DNA from: Alphaproteobacteria bacterium
GTDB taxonomy: Bacteria > Pseudomonadota > Alphaproteobacteria > UBA9219
Assembly (NCBI GenBank): GCA_013286365.1
Contig: JABDFY010000007.1
Span: 147 to 64,146, forward strand
Reading direction: 5' to 3'
Length of the DNA: 64,000 nt
Below, piece after piece: positions 10,563-21,337 of this stretch. Each line of letters begins with the position of its first letter. Position 1 is the stretch's first letter. Below the pieces are notes generated by a model, which worked only from the letters and a program-made list of their open reading frames with translations, was not told where the DNA came from and searched no databases. A program made the position numbers and the translations under genes.

Positions 10563-11273
10563 TCAGGTGCCTGTAAGGTCTAACGATGGTGCAACACGCT
10601 GTCTTGCCGTCGTGGGCCGGCGTCTATTTATTACACCAGTCATCGCCGTCCCGGCGTGTTTTAAGATAGTCCGGGTGACCCTAGTAGGAAGCGAAGCATT
10701 TCTAAAGGCAAATCTCGAGTTATTCTTACGAGGCAAATTCGCGTGTTCAACTTGTACCCGAGCTGCGGTTAGTCGCTCCTGCAAGAAAGCTTCAGCGTCA
10801 GGACGACCTGCAAGACCAGGAAAATCACGTAGAGGATCAAAATTAACAACCCTAAGCCCCATAGCGGTGGCTAAGCTCCAAGCATTTAGTTTAAACTCAT
10901 CTGTTCCATCAATTTCAATTCCTTGAGTACGTTTTCTCCCCATGCGGGCACTGGTTTCGTGTAAGGATGCTATGATGGTTTGAGGCGCTTCGGCGGCTAT
11001 GCCGTGCAAGCTAATGCTATCTTTGCGAACGACAATTTTGTCATCTGCATGGCCCAAAATTATATGTAAACTATCGCCAAATTTTTTATCTGCAGGATCT
11101 CTGGTCCACCCCATATGTGTAATACCGAGATGAAAAAGATGCTTATGGTCGTCCGGGACATCGACATGATAAAACGCAGCGAGACTGTGCTGCCAGCGCT
11201 TGGTTAAATGTTTTCTCCAATATTCTTCTAGCCATTCGGTTGCGGCAGCGACGCCAACTTTGATTGTTCCCAT
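10563..11273 (-). CDS. Uncharacterised protein, 236 residues
   Basis: I do not recognise this protein. The start chosen is the ATG at 11273 (MGTIKVGVAAA), because GGAG sits eight bases upstream; the frame runs on to a TTG at 11306. The N-terminal ~150 residues look globular (WLEEYWRKH, HLFHLGITHMGWTRDPADKK, ASLHETSARMGRKR), while the last ~70 are basic and low in complexity (NLPRKNNSRFAFRN, NRRRPTTARQR). No signal peptide or membrane segment is seen. It is flanked by AT-rich gaps of 157 and about 200 bp and has no operon partner, which fits an accessory or horizontally gained gene. Confidence 0.55.
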   Translation of the reverse strand: MGTIKVGVAAATEWLEEYWRKHLTKRWQHSLAAFYHVDVPDDHKHLFHLGITHMGWTRDPADKKFGDSLHIILGHADDKIVVRKDSISLHGIAAEAPQTIIASLHETSARMGRKRTQGIEIDGTDEFKLNAWSLATAMGLRVVNFDPLRDFPGLAGRPDAEAFLQERLTAARVQVEHANLPRKNNSRFAFRNASLPTRVTRTILKHAGTAMTGVINRRRPTTARQRVAPSLDLTGT

Positions 11274-11472
11274 TTCCATATCTCCAAATTTTTTCGTGCT
11301 ACCCAATTCGTATTACCCAATAAGGCATTACTTATAACAAAATTTTGTGAAACTAATTACTTGAAAGTAAATAAGATGTATATAAGTTAATAAATAGACT
11401 AAAAACTGACACCAAAATTTCTTGGTAAGACAATATGTTAGGCTAAGTTTTCAGACGGTAAATAAGGCCAAA

Positions 11473-13059
11473 TTAACCTACAAAAGTGAGCCCGAAGGTA
11501 TTAACGACGCCCGGAAGTTTTTTGATTTCGCCAAGTAATGCTGCTGCAATGTCACCATCGACAGAAACAAGACAGACAGCATTGGCTCCCGGCTGACTAC
11601 GCCCGAGATTAAAATTAGCGATGTTAATTTTCGCTTCGCCGAGCTTGGTGCCAAGGCGGCCGATAAAGCCAGGCTTATCTTCGTTGCGCACAAAAAGCAT
11701 ACGCGGGGTTAGCTCGGCTTCCAATATAACATCATCGATACCTACCAAGCGCGGTTTGCCGCTAAAGAGTGTGCCAGCAATTTGAATTTTTTCTTTGTCG
11801 GTTTCAACTTTAAGTCGCACCAACGTATGATAATCGCCTTCGCGTTCATGTTTAATTTCGCTTACCTCAATGCCGGCTTCGCGGGCAGTGAGCGGCGCAT
11901 TGACCATGTTGACGGAATCGAAGGCTGGTTGCAGGAGACCCATCAGTACAATGTTTGTGAGCGGGCGTATATTGAGCGTTGCAGCGTGCCCTTCATACTC
12001 AATAACAACCGATTTTATGGCACCCGAGGATATTTGTCCGGCAAATCCGCCAAGTTGTTCAGCCAGTTTCATATAAGGTTTTAACTTAGGTGCATCTTCG
12101 GCCGAAACCGACGGCATATTAAGCGCGTTGGTGACGGCGCCGGTCAGCAAGAAATCGCTCATTTGTTCGGCAACTTGAAGGGCTACATTTTCTTGCGCTT
12201 CGTTCGTCGAAGCACCCAGATGTGGCGTACACACGACATTTTCAATACCAAACAGAATATTTTCTTTGGCTGGCTCATCGGTAAATACGTCAATAGCAGC
12301 ACCACCAACCTGGCCATTTGCCAAGGCCGCTTTAAGATCAGCCTCAACAATTAAGCCGCCACGTGCGCAATTAATTATACGCACGCCTTTTTTACATTTA
12401 GCCAATGTTTCGGCGTTGATAATGTTGCGTGTCTGTTCCGTCATTGGCGTATGTAGGGTTATAAAATCGGCGCGTGGAAATAGATCCACCAGTTCGACTT
12501 TTTCTACTCCCAACTCCTGCGCGCGTGCCGGTGACAGGTAGGGGTCATAAGCGATGACCTTCATCTTGAGACCAAGGGCACGGTCAGCAACGATAGAGCC
12601 AATATTGCCGCAACCAATAACGCCAAGCACTTTGCCATAAAGCTCAACACCCATGAATTTCGATTTTTCCCATTTGCCAGCATGGGTAGATGTATTTGCG
12701 GCAGGCAGCTGCCGTGCCAAGGCAAACAATAGCGCAATAGCATGTTCGGCTGTCGTGATCGAATTACCAAAGGGTGTATTCATGACCACAATGCCACGGG
12801 CGGTAGCGGCCGCGACATCGACATTATCGACACCGATGCCGGCGCGGCCAATCACCTTCAGCTTCGTCGCCGCAGCAAGTAGATCTTTCGTTGCCTTCGT
12901 CGAAGAGCGGATAGCTAAACCATCATAATTGCCGATGATAGCTTTGATCTCTTCGGGTTTGAGTCCGATTTTTTGTTCGACATCGATTCCGCGGTTGCGA
13001 AAAATTTCTACGGCACGAGGTGAAAGCGCGTCCGAGATGAGAACCTTGGGCTTGCTCAT
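11473..13059 (-). CDS. serA: D-3-phosphoglycerate dehydrogenase
   Basis: 528 residues from the ATG at 13059, which overlaps the serC stop codon as ATGA; a longer reading to 13086 lies inside serC and lacks family support. Domains: split substrate-binding domain, Rossmann NAD domain (VIGCGNIGSIVADRA, near 150), catalytic Arg/Glu/His segments (INCARGGLIVEADL, VVCTPHLGASTNEA), then the intervening domain and a C-terminal ACT domain (about 455-528, FVRNEDKPGFIGRLG). This is the long form found in alphaproteobacteria and Mycobacterium. It oxidises 3-phosphoglycerate, the first step of serine synthesis, and is translationally coupled to serC. Confidence 0.97.
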   Translation of the reverse strand: MSKPKVLISDALSPRAVEIFRNRGIDVEQKIGLKPEEIKAIIGNYDGLAIRSSTKATKDLLAAATKLKVIGRAGIGVDNVDVAAATARGIVVMNTPFGNSITTAEHAIALLFALARQLPAANTSTHAGKWEKSKFMGVELYGKVLGVIGCGNIGSIVADRALGLKMKVIAYDPYLSPARAQELGVEKVELVDLFPRADFITLHTPMTEQTRNIINAETLAKCKKGVRIINCARGGLIVEADLKAALANGQVGGAAIDVFTDEPAKENILFGIENVVCTPHLGASTNEAQENVALQVAEQMSDFLLTGAVTNALNMPSVSAEDAPKLKPYMKLAEQLGGFAGQISSGAIKSVVIEYEGHAATLNIRPLTNIVLMGLLQPAFDSVNMVNAPLTAREAGIEVSEIKHEREGDYHTLVRLKVETDKEKIQIAGTLFSGKPRLVGIDDVILEAELTPRMLFVRNEDKPGFIGRLGTKLGEAKINIANFNLGRSQPGANAVCLVSVDGDIAAALLGEIKKLPGVVNTFGLTFVG

Positions 13060-14237
13060 GCGGCCACCTTTAATTCCGCCCGGCATTGGCTAAAAGCCCA
13101 ATCAAGCCAAGCCGTCAGAGCAACGACATCGTGCGCATCAATGGTAGCGCCGCACCAAATGCGCAACCCCGGAGGAGCGTCGCGATAAGAATTAATATCA
13201 TAGGCAACGTTTTCTTTTTCCAACAAGGAAGTCAGCTTTTTACAAAACGCGGCTTGATCATCCTTGCCGAGTTTTACAAAAGCAGGGTCGGTAAGCTTCA
13301 AACACACAGATGTCGGCGAGCGAATAGCGGGATCGGTCGGTAGAAAGTCTATCCAAGGGGTGCGTTCGACCCAATCTTTGAGGGCTTTATAATTAGCTTC
13401 TGTGCGTGCGATCATGCCCTTCTGGCCCCCGTTGACTTGGGCCCATTTCATGGCATCGAGGGCATCTTCAACGCACATCATAGAAGGGGTATTGATGGTT
13501 TCACCCTCAAAGATCCCCTTGTTAAGCTTGCCTTCTTTGGTCATACGGAAAAGTTTTGGTACCGGCCAGCTCGGTGTATGCATTTCAAGGCGCGCAACGG
13601 CGCGCGGGGACAGGATCAGCATACCGTGCTGCGCTTCGCCACCGAGCACTTTTTGCCAACTGAATGTGATGACGTCCAATTTCGTCCATGGCATGGGTAT
13701 CGCAAGCACGGCTGATGTTGCATCACAAATTGTTAGGCCTTGACGGTTCTCATTGATCCAATCGCCATGAGGTACGGCAACGCCTGAAGATGTACCGTTC
13801 CATGTGAAGACAATATCATGATCGGGGTTGGCCTGCTTCAAATCAGGCAGATGACCATAGTCGGCGACAAATGTGTTGACCTTAAGACCTTTCAACTGCT
13901 TGGTCGTGTCGGTTACCCAGTCTTTGCCAAAGGCATCCCAAGCGAAAACATCAACCGGTCGCGGGCCAAGCAGGGTCCATAGGGCAGCTTCAATGGCACC
14001 CGTGTCAGAACCACCCATAATGCCGACAATATAGTCTTGAGGCAGATCAAGAAGTGTCTTGGTATCTTCAATAACTTTCTTGAGGCGTTCCTTTGGCATT
14101 TTTGCGCGGTGCGACCGGCCAAGCGAGTCGCTTTGGAGATTGCCGTAAGACCAACCGGGATGTTTTGCGCAGGGGCCACAGGAAAAATTTGGCGAAACGG
14201 GACGAAGATTAGGCTTCGCAGGCAACGACACAGACAT
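13056..14237 (-). CDS. serC: Phosphoserine aminotransferase
   Basis: 393 residues, the alphaproteobacterial/archaeal-type SerC. The PLP lysine lies in TFSWQKVLGGEAQHG (about residue 198), and PNFSCGPCAKHPGWSY at the N-terminus is typical of the subgroup. It transaminates 3-phosphohydroxypyruvate with glutamate, directly after SerA in the serine pathway. The stop codon overlaps the serA start by four bases (ATGA), so the order serC-serA is one operon. Serine feeds one-carbon units to MetF and MetE elsewhere in the window. Confidence 0.96.
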   Translation of the reverse strand: MSVSLPAKPNLRPVSPNFSCGPCAKHPGWSYGNLQSDSLGRSHRAKMPKERLKKVIEDTKTLLDLPQDYIVGIMGGSDTGAIEAALWTLLGPRPVDVFAWDAFGKDWVTDTTKQLKGLKVNTFVADYGHLPDLKQANPDHDIVFTWNGTSSGVAVPHGDWINENRQGLTICDATSAVLAIPMPWTKLDVITFSWQKVLGGEAQHGMLILSPRAVARLEMHTPSWPVPKLFRMTKEGKLNKGIFEGETINTPSMMCVEDALDAMKWAQVNGGQKGMIARTEANYKALKDWVERTPWIDFLPTDPAIRSPTSVCLKLTDPAFVKLGKDDQAAFCKKLTSLLEKENVAYDINSYRDAPPGLRIWCGATIDAHDVVALTAWLDWAFSQCRAELKVAA

Positions 14238-14356
14238 AGAAAAGGCTCTTATAAAAAAACAGTTCGGTGGGGAACTGCACCCGCATCGAGACTAATCAAA
14301 ATAAGTGGCTGCCGTCAATTGCCTCTGTCAAAAACCAGTAAATAATCGCAAACGCC

Positions 14357-15700
14357 CTATGCGGCTTCATCTTTAATTGCCGTAGCAATTTCGCTCACCA
14401 GGCTTTGGACTAGTTTCTCGTCATCACCTTCGGCCATAACCCTGATCAGGGGTTCTGTACCGGATTGGCGAATAAGTATGCGACCGCTACCATTTAGTTT
14501 GTTTTCTGCATTCTTTATAGCGGCGCGAATAGTTGGCCTATCAAGAATCTCGGCCGAGGCTTTCACATTGCTTAAGAATTGCGGGAGCGGTTTAAACAAA
14601 TTGCATACCTTGCTGGCTTTGCGATTTTGTTCGCGGATGACAGCCAAAACCTGAAGGGCTGCAATCAGGGCGTCCCCGGTTGTGCTGTAATCGCTGAGTA
14701 CAATGTGGCCCGATTGTTCGCCACCAACATTACAGTTTTGCGCGCGCATGCCCTCGACTACATAGCGATCGCCGACCGGCGTACGATAAAGTGCTATATT
14801 TTGTGATTTTAAGAACCGCTCAAGCCCCAGATTGGACATAACGGTTGCGACGATTGCATTATTCTTAAGCCGCCCGGCTTTTGCCCAAGATTGTGCAATA
14901 AGAGCCATCAATTGATCGCCATTAATTCGCTGTCCATTCTCATCGGCCATGATCAAGCGGTCAGCATCACCGTCAAGTGCGATACCAACATCGGCCTGAT
15001 GTAACAGGACTGCTTCTTGCATCAACTCAGGATGTGTCGCACCACAACGATCGTTGATGTTGCGGCCATCGGGATGCACAGCGATGGGGATCACTTCCGC
15101 GCCCAACTCCCACAAGACTTCAGGCGCTACTTTGTAAGCGGCCCCATTGGCGCAATCGACGACGATCTTCAACCCATCAAGGCGCAGGCCATTGGGAAAT
15201 GTAGCTTTGACATATTCGACATATCGGCCAATGGAATCATCAAGGCGACTTGCGCGTCCTAATGCTTCGGCTGGTGCGTGATCGTCTTTCGATCCTTCGA
15301 TCATGCGTTTCTCAATTTGCCTTTCGAGCTCATCCGATAATTTGCTGCCATCGGGACCAAATAACTTGATGCCGTTATCTTGATACGGGTTGTGCGAGGC
15401 TGATATCATCACACCAAGATCAGCACGCAGACTGCGCGTGAGCATAGCAACGGCCGGTGTTGGCAATGGTCCAAGCAAGATCACATCCATGCCTTTGGCG
15501 ATAAATCCGGCGGTCAATGCCGGTTCCAGCAAATAACCAGAAAGCCTTGTATCTTTGCCAATGACAACGCGGTGGCGATGTTCGCCACGACGAAACAAAC
15601 CGGCCGCCGCCATAGCAACGGCTAACGCGGTTTCAGCCGTCATCGGTTCTTGATTGGCGCGGCCACGAATGCCGTCGGTGCCAAAGAGCTTGCGTATCAT
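14357..15700 (-). CDS. glmM: Phosphoglucosamine mutase
   Basis: 447 residues. The phosphoserine loop is intact in [19 protein letters not shown] (near 100). The metal-binding loop is [10 protein letters not shown] (about 240), and the C-terminal phosphate-binding loop is [15 protein letters not shown]. It converts glucosamine-6-phosphate to glucosamine-1-phosphate for UDP-GlcNAc, and so supplies peptidoglycan and LPS. Its start overlaps the end of the upstream membrane-protein gene by four bases (ATGA), which implies co-translation. In many alphaproteobacteria glmM follows ftsH; here the membrane-protein gene lies between them. Confidence 0.97.
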   Translation of the reverse strand: MIRKLFGTDGIRGRANQEPMTAETALAVAMAAAGLFRRGEHRHRVVIGKDTRLSGYLLEPALTAGFIAKGMDVILLGPLPTPAVAMLTRSLRADLGVMISASHNPYQDNGIKLFGPDGSKLSDELERQIEKRMIEGSKDDHAPAEALGRASRLDDSIGRYVEYVKATFPNGLRLDGLKIVVDCANGAAYKVAPEVLWELGAEVIPIAVHPDGRNINDRCGATHPELMQEAVLLHQADVGIALDGDADRLIMADENGQRINGDQLMALIAQSWAKAGRLKNNAIVATVMSNLGLERFLKSQNIALYRTPVGDRYVVEGMRAQNCNVGGEQSGHIVLSDYSTTGDALIAALQVLAVIREQNRKASKVCNLFKPLPQFLSNVKASAEILDRPTIRAAIKNAENKLNGSGRILIRQSGTEPLIRVMAEGDDEKLVQSLVSEIATAIKDEAA

Positions 15701-17649
15701 TTTGGGCTCGAGTTTTTGGGTAAATGTACTTCGAATAGAAGATAGTCTTTATCGAGGACGATCTCAACCGGCTTAAGCCATGACGGTATTGGTGCTTCGC
15801 CGACAAGTTTCTCGATCATGGTCAAATGATCCTTGCTGCTATGGACGTGCAGAAACCCATTATTGTCAGTTTGGATATAACCGAAGGGGTTTTTGTCACT
15901 AAAGCCGGCATAGTAGGCCGCTATATGGCGGCAGACCAAGACAAGGTCTACATGACGGCGGCGCAGAATAGTCAGGGCATCGGCCTCATTACGCGCATTA
16001 AAGAAATCAAAAACATCACGATTTCCATGCACATTATAGGGTGCCGCTAACACCATGTGAGGTGTGCGAAAAAGCAATTCCGGTCCATCGTCCATGCCAG
16101 CAAGTATCACTCTTGGATGATCGCCGTAACCCCATGGTGCCGAGAGAAACTCGCTGGCGCGGATAAGCGGGCAGGCAGAGGCGGGATGTGCCGCCGGAAA
16201 GAATAGCAGATCAGGATAGAGTGCTGCTCCGGTAGCCATGTCCGGCAACAATACAACCGGCAGCCCGCCAAGGCATAAGAAGGCAATGACCTCGGCCCAA
16301 AAGCGTGGCCGCGCGCTTAGTCTTGTGGCAATGACATCCCACCAAACCCATAGCAACCAACTCACCGGCACAAGGCTGAATAGTTGAGCGAAATAGGAAA
16401 CTCTTAGCTGCCAGAACAATGTCAGCAATAATGCAGGCACTAAAAAGGCGCCGTGCATAATCCACAACTGGCGACGACGACCAAAGGTGCGAACGACATT
16501 ATAGCCGACGATTATGAGGCCGAAGAAAGGCAAGAATATGGTGCGGAGAGATGCCGGTATGGCAAAGAGAAAAGTTTTTGGATTGTAAATATGAAGGTGG
16601 AGGGCCGCTAAAAAAGGTTGGGCTTCGCTGACATTATCGAGAATGAGTGACGATGTAATGACGTCAAAATCGGCATAGGGCCCACGCCAAGCCTCCGGTA
16701 CGAGGGCAAAGAATACTATCGCAGACAAGAGCGCGAGGATCGCCATGAGCATCATACGGAGCCATATTTTTTCAACTTTACGTCCCAGCAGCCAGCCGAG
16801 AATAAAAACAAGCCCGATCAACCCAGAAAAAATTGTGTAAGCTGCAGAGAACCAGGTGATCGTAAAATTGCTAAATTCCTGGGGTGCAACGGCCAACGGC
16901 AAAAGAGCCGTGCTCGCCAAAGCCAGGGTTAGGCCAAAAAGTGCTGCGTTACGCAGGATAACCCCGCCGCGCCAACTTGCGTAGATAGTCAGACACGAAC
17001 AGAAAATAATGAGCCAGGGCAGGCATTCGGCGCCAATCCAAAGTCCGCAGGCCCATACGATGCCTCCTGCAATGGCAGGTATAAAGCCGCGTCTGCAAAG
17101 CATAAGGCGCTCAAGGCACAAAAGGCCAAAACCACTGACCAAAAGATGATAGCCATGATGATCGACCCGTCCCGGCGAAAAATTGAATAATATCGCCGGC
17201 ATGAACAGCAGCATAACTGCCGCCAGATTGGCGCGGTCTTTTCCAATCAGGGGCCGCGCAACGCTTGTCATTACAGCCAGCAATAATCCAAACAAGGTAA
17301 TTGGTACGATGAAAGATGCGATAAGTGCCGCGTTCTGTATCCCCAGCCATTGAACGAAGGGCAGCATAAAGAAAACAATTGGTAGATCGACTAATCGTGA
17401 CCAATTGACTGAAACATGTTCGCCAGGACTAAGGCGCGGATGGCTAAGGTCATGCCAACCTTGTCCTTGCAGCCAGTTGATGGCTTGATTGAGCCGCATG
17501 TAATCATCGGGATCCAATAATTGGTGTGTTCGAAATGTGCTGTTGGGATCCAGCAGAAAACACAGAACGAAATACGTAAACACTGCTAACGGCAACAGTG
17601 GGTAAGGGGCGATGAAAAGGTTTTGTTTAAGGTAATTATAAAAGCGCAT
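15697..17649 (-). CDS. Large integral membrane protein, GT-C glycosyltransferase-like
   Basis: 650 residues with about a dozen hydrophobic segments up to residue ~470 and a soluble C-terminal domain. Just after the first membrane segment is [10 protein letters not shown], an acidic DxD-like motif in the first external loop, followed later by [10 protein letters not shown]. This layout is that of STT3/PglB or related GT-C transferases, which use polyprenyl-phosphate sugars in the periplasm. The substrate cannot be told, and assignment to GT-C is an inference from topology and motifs. It overlaps glmM by four bases and starts 103 bp after ftsH, so an ftsH-membrane gene-glmM transcript is likely. 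Confidence 0.6.
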   Translation of the reverse strand: MRFYNYLKQNLFIAPYPLLPLAVFTYFVLCFLLDPNSTFRTHQLLDPDDYMRLNQAINWLQGQGWHDLSHPRLSPGEHVSVNWSRLVDLPIVFFMLPFVQWLGIQNAALIASFIVPITLFGLLLAVMTSVARPLIGKDRANLAAVMLLFMPAILFNFSPGRVDHHGYHLLVSGFGLLCLERLMLCRRGFIPAIAGGIVWACGLWIGAECLPWLIIFCSCLTIYASWRGGVILRNAALFGLTLALASTALLPLAVAPQEFSNFTITWFSAAYTIFSGLIGLVFILGWLLGRKVEKIWLRMMLMAILALLSAIVFFALVPEAWRGPYADFDVITSSLILDNVSEAQPFLAALHLHIYNPKTFLFAIPASLRTIFLPFFGLIIVGYNVVRTFGRRRQLWIMHGAFLVPALLLTLFWQLRVSYFAQLFSLVPVSWLLWVWWDVIATRLSARPRFWAEVIAFLCLGGLPVVLLPDMATGAALYPDLLFFPAAHPASACPLIRASEFLSAPWGYGDHPRVILAGMDDGPELLFRTPHMVLAAPYNVHGNRDVFDFFNARNEADALTILRRRHVDLVLVCRHIAAYYAGFSDKNPFGYIQTDNNGFLHVHSSKDHLTMIEKLVGEAPIPSWLKPVEIVLDKDYLLFEVHLPKNSSPK

Positions 17650-17752
17650 GACTAGTGAAGGGCTTACACCCTCAATTGATTATTAGGCAAGCAAAGATCG
17701 GAGAATTTAGAATTTACCTTATGCGCAGCAGGCCTTTACGGCATGGATTGGA

Positions 17753-19702
17753 TTAAACCACAATCGAGCGCGAAGCTTGCGGTGCCGGTGTCATGGGGCC
17801 ACTTTCATGCTCCGGCGACGTGGCGGGAACTGAGCTGCGTTTACCCGTTACAGGGGCTTTGGTTTGGGGTGGTTGATTGTCTTCGGTACGTACAATCGGC
17901 TCACCGCGCAACAGCGCCTGCACTTCTTCGCCGGTCAGTGTTTCGTATTCTAGCAAGGCTTTAGCGATCTTATGCAGATCGTCGATATGTGTCGTCAGTA
18001 CTTCGCGTGCCTTATTTTCGGCTTCCTCGATCAGGCGACGGACTTCCATGTCGATAATTTGTGCAGTGGCTTCTGATACATTTTGTTGTTGCGCGACCGA
18101 GTGACCCAGAAAAATCTCTTGCTCGTTAGCATTATAACGCACACGCCCCAGCCTATCTGACATGCCAAACTCCATCACCATGCGTCGAGCGATGGCGGTT
18201 GCCTGCTGGATGTCGCTGCTTGCCCCGGTTGTGACATTTTCTTTGCCAAAGATCAGCTCTTCAGCAACGCGGCCGCCGAACATCATCGCAATCTTCGATG
18301 TTAGTTCGGTAATTGTATGGCCGTATTTATCCCTCTCGGGCAAATTCATGGTTACACCAAGGGCGCGGCCGCGCGGAATGATAGTAACTTTATGCAAGGG
18401 ATCGCTTTGTGGCACATTAAGACCTACTAAAGCATGTCCTGACTCGTGATAGGCCGTCAGTTCTTTCTCTTTCTCAGTCATCACCATCGAGCGACGTTCG
18501 GCACCCATCAAAACCTTATCCTTAGCGGATTCCAGCTCGAACATGCCAACCACAGATTTGTTGGCTCTTGCTGCCATCAAAGCAGCTTCGTTCACAAGGT
18601 TGGCAAGATCGGCGCCAGAAAATCCAGGTGTGCCGCGCGCAATAACGCGCGCATCAACATCGTTGGCCAGCGGCACTTTCCGCATGTGGACTTTGAGAAT
18701 TTTCTCACGGCCCAAGATATCGGGGTTAGGAACGACAACTTGCCGATCAAAGCGACCGGGCCGCAAGAGCGCGGGATCGAGTACGTCAGGCCGGTTGGTG
18801 GCAGCGATGAGTATGACGCCTTCATTGGCCTCAAAGCCATCCATCTCGACGAGCAATTGATTGAGCGTCTGTTCGCGCTCGTCATTACCGCCTCCGAGAC
18901 CGGCGCCGCGATGACGGCCAACCGCATCTATTTCGTCGATGAAGATAATGCAGGGGGCATGCTTTTTACCTTGCTCGAACATGTCACGTACACGACTCGC
19001 GCCGACGCCAACGAACATTTCAACAAAGTCCGAACCGGAAATTGTAAAAAATGGCACGTTGGCTTCGCCGGCGACGGCCCGTGCGACAAGTGTTTTACCT
19101 GTGCCAGGCGGTCCGACAAGGAGTACGCCTTTTGGAATTTTTCCACCGAGCTTTTGAAACTTCTGCGGATCTTTCAGAAAATCGACAACTTCCTGGAGTT
19201 CTTGTTTGGCTTCGTCGACACCGGCAACATCGTCGAAAGTGACGCGGCCAGTTTTTTCAGTTAGCAATCTTGCACGACTACGGCCAAAGCCCATTGCTTT
19301 TCCACCACCACCCTGCATTTGGCGCATGAAGAAAATATAGGCACCTATCATGATGATGAAGGGCAGATAGTTGAGAAAATAACCCCAGACGCCGGGCGAG
19401 TTACTGTCGTCAGGTTGCGCGATGATCTTGACATTTTTTGCCATAAGTTTGTCGGTGACGTTTGTGTCATCCGGCAAATAGGTTGAAAATGCTGCGCCAG
19501 CTTCGGTCAAATGGCCGTTAACGATATGACCTTTAATGGTGACATCGGATACCTTGCCCTCGTCAACGCGACTCATGAAGTCGCTGAACGGCATCATCGT
19601 CTGCGTTTGCATGCTGTTCGTGCCCTGAAACATATTGGCAAGCGCAATAAGCAAAAGCACAATGACGATCAGAAGGCAGATATTTTTACCGATATTGTTC
19701 AA
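17753..19702 (-). CDS. ftsH: ATP-dependent zinc metalloprotease FtsH
   Basis: 649 residues. Two membrane segments (about 6-25 and 103-122) flank a periplasmic domain. They are followed by the AAA domain (Walker A GPPGTGKT, Walker [25 protein letters not shown]) and the M41 protease with zinc motif HESGH. It degrades membrane and short-lived regulatory proteins. The start is given as the TTG at 19702 (reading MNNIGKN, as in relatives) because AAAGG lies seven bases upstream; the TTG six bases earlier is too close to that SD. tilS is the upstream neighbour, the conserved tilS-ftsH pair. Confidence 0.96.
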   Translation of the reverse strand: MNNIGKNICLLIVIVLLLIALANMFQGTNSMQTQTMMPFSDFMSRVDEGKVSDVTIKGHIVNGHLTEAGAAFSTYLPDDTNVTDKLMAKNVKIIAQPDDSNSPGVWGYFLNYLPFIIMIGAYIFFMRQMQGGGGKAMGFGRSRARLLTEKTGRVTFDDVAGVDEAKQELQEVVDFLKDPQKFQKLGGKIPKGVLLVGPPGTGKTLVARAVAGEANVPFFTISGSDFVEMFVGVGASRVRDMFEQGKKHAPCIIFIDEIDAVGRHRGAGLGGGNDEREQTLNQLLVEMDGFEANEGVILIAATNRPDVLDPALLRPGRFDRQVVVPNPDILGREKILKVHMRKVPLANDVDARVIARGTPGFSGADLANLVNEAALMAARANKSVVGMFELESAKDKVLMGAERRSMVMTEKEKELTAYHESGHALVGLNVPQSDPLHKVTIIPRGRALGVTMNLPERDKYGHTITELTSKIAMMFGGRVAEELIFGKENVTTGASSDIQQATAIARRMVMEFGMSDRLGRVRYNANEQEIFLGHSVAQQQNVSEATAQIIDMEVRRLIEEAENKAREVLTTHIDDLHKIAKALLEYETLTGEEVQALLRGEPIVRTEDNQPPQTKAPVTGKRSSVPATSPEHESGPMTPAPQASRSIVV

Positions 19703-19823
19703 GTGCAAACCTTTCGAAGGGATAGCGCCGGCGGTATTTCCTCGAACCAGGTATTCTCCGCCTTCAGGATAAAGATATAGTAAATGTTAACGCGGTTACA
19801 ATACCGCAAGAATCCAAACAAAT

Positions 19824-21281
19824 TCAGTGCTTTGCGTCAATAAAATGTAGGCTAGGCGGCCACTCTGTCAAAACTATGGCACCAGCACCTGAGATAGTGG
19901 GCGTGTGTGGTAAAGACGGAATTAAGGCTAATTCTCCATTTAGCCACAGCGCGGGCAGGGCAGCACGGGCTCGGCCCTGCGGAACAATATGGCGCAAATC
20001 AGGGGCTAGACGATCAAGTTGGTTATGCGTGGGGTTGCCTAAGGCAGCGATGGTGTAGCCCTTTAAGTGAGAGCTGTACAAACCAACGTTCTTTACCTGT
20101 GAGTTATCTGTCTGCGCAAGGCTAAGATTAGCGCCGCCAATTTTTTCTTGCTCGCCCTCACATGGTTTGTCGTCATGGGCCAAACTGACTCGCCAACGTT
20201 GATCCCAAACAATGGTTTCACCGACACAAATATTTTGACTGTCTTTGATAGCAGAAAACTCACGCGTGATTGTAGCGTATCTTGCCGACTTAGACACAAG
20301 ACAGCCATGTAAAGTGCGTGGCGGCATATCTTTATCGTCGATCAATGCCTTAAAGAGACGCAGCAAGGCACTGCGTTCCGGCGGATAATCTTCGCTATGT
20401 ACTGATTGTAGGCATAAGCTTAAGGCGCGTTGGGCGACGGCGGATGGAGTTGATCGCAAATGCTCGATATCGAAGCGCAGTACGCCGGCGCCGTCGAGAC
20501 GCGAAGCGACAGTCAAAAGGGCTATCGTGTAATGATCGAGGGCCTCTTTAGCTTCACGTGCGCGCGAACCTAAATCTACCAACCGATCGATACTTAGCCC
20601 TTCTTCTTTAAGTATAGGTAATACACGTCGTAGCCGGCCGCGTGCAAATTTATCTGACGAATTGCTAGGATCAGTGACATAGAACAACTTAGCTGTACGA
20701 CAAGTTGTCATCAAACGCTCTTTCGAAACGTTGAGCAATGGCCGAACGATTCGTGTACCATCGATAATATTTTGACCTGACATGCCGGCGAGTCCATCGA
20801 TGCCGCTACCCTTGGCTAGACGCATGAGAATAGTTTCGGCTTGATCTTCAAGCTGATGCGCCAAAAATAAGTCGCGAATGCCAAGTCGTTGGCAAGCCTC
20901 AATGAGCAGCCGGTACCGTGCTTTGCGCGCTGTCACGTGTAGACGTGTGGTAACGGGCGAATGCTGCCAAAGTAAAATCTCACTTGTGAGATCCAAGGAA
21001 GACAATTCGTTTTTTACCCGTTCTGCTTCTGCTGCTGATCCGATCCGTAATCCGTGGTCAACAATGAGCGCAGTGACTTCATGGCGATGACGAGAAGACC
21101 AGCTTTTTAGACACCAGGCTAAGGCCATGCTGTCAGGTCCGCCTGATACGGCTACGCCAATGCGGCTAGAAAAAGGTGTAAACGGTTCCATAAATGCATC
21201 AAAATCGGCTGTGCTTAAAGGCTCGCAGCTAGCAGTGTCTGCGTTTGCAAGTGCTTCGATAGGGCGCGGTTTGGGTTGCAT
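19824..21281 (-). CDS. tilS: tRNA(Ile)-lysidine synthase
   Basis: 485 residues. The N-type ATP pyrophosphatase PP-loop VAVSGGPDSMALAW is near residue 44, followed by the family motif LFLAHQLEDQAETILMRL and the KGSGIDGLAGM segment. TilS makes lysidine at C34 of tRNA-Ile(CAU) so that AUA codons are read correctly. The N-terminus has a ~30-residue extension before the PP-loop domain. The C-terminal domain is divergent. It lies 121 bp upstream of ftsH and 56 bp downstream of cpoB, so pal-cpoB-tilS-ftsH may be partly co-transcribed, although a strong terminator follows pal. Confidence 0.92.
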   Translation of the reverse strand: MQPKPRPIEALANADTASCEPLSTADFDAFMEPFTPFSSRIGVAVSGGPDSMALAWCLKSWSSRHRHEVTALIVDHGLRIGSAAEAERVKNELSSLDLTSEILLWQHSPVTTRLHVTARKARYRLLIEACQRLGIRDLFLAHQLEDQAETILMRLAKGSGIDGLAGMSGQNIIDGTRIVRPLLNVSKERLMTTCRTAKLFYVTDPSNSSDKFARGRLRRVLPILKEEGLSIDRLVDLGSRAREAKEALDHYTIALLTVASRLDGAGVLRFDIEHLRSTPSAVAQRALSLCLQSVHSEDYPPERSALLRLFKALIDDKDMPPRTLHGCLVSKSARYATITREFSAIKDSQNICVGETIVWDQRWRVSLAHDDKPCEGEQEKIGGANLSLAQTDNSQVKNVGLYSSHLKGYTIAALGNPTHNQLDRLAPDLRHIVPQGRARAALPALWLNGELALIPSLPHTPTISGAGAIVLTEWPPSLHFIDAKH

Positions 21282-21337
21282 TCGTCTAATTTGACCCTAT
21301 TCTGCGGCAAGGGCAAATTATTCTAATATCCTAACGC

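Noticed and set aside
18446-19264. 272-codon plus-strand frame opposite ftsH
   Set aside because: It is an antisense shadow of the conserved AAA domain of FtsH and has no protein-like family signal.
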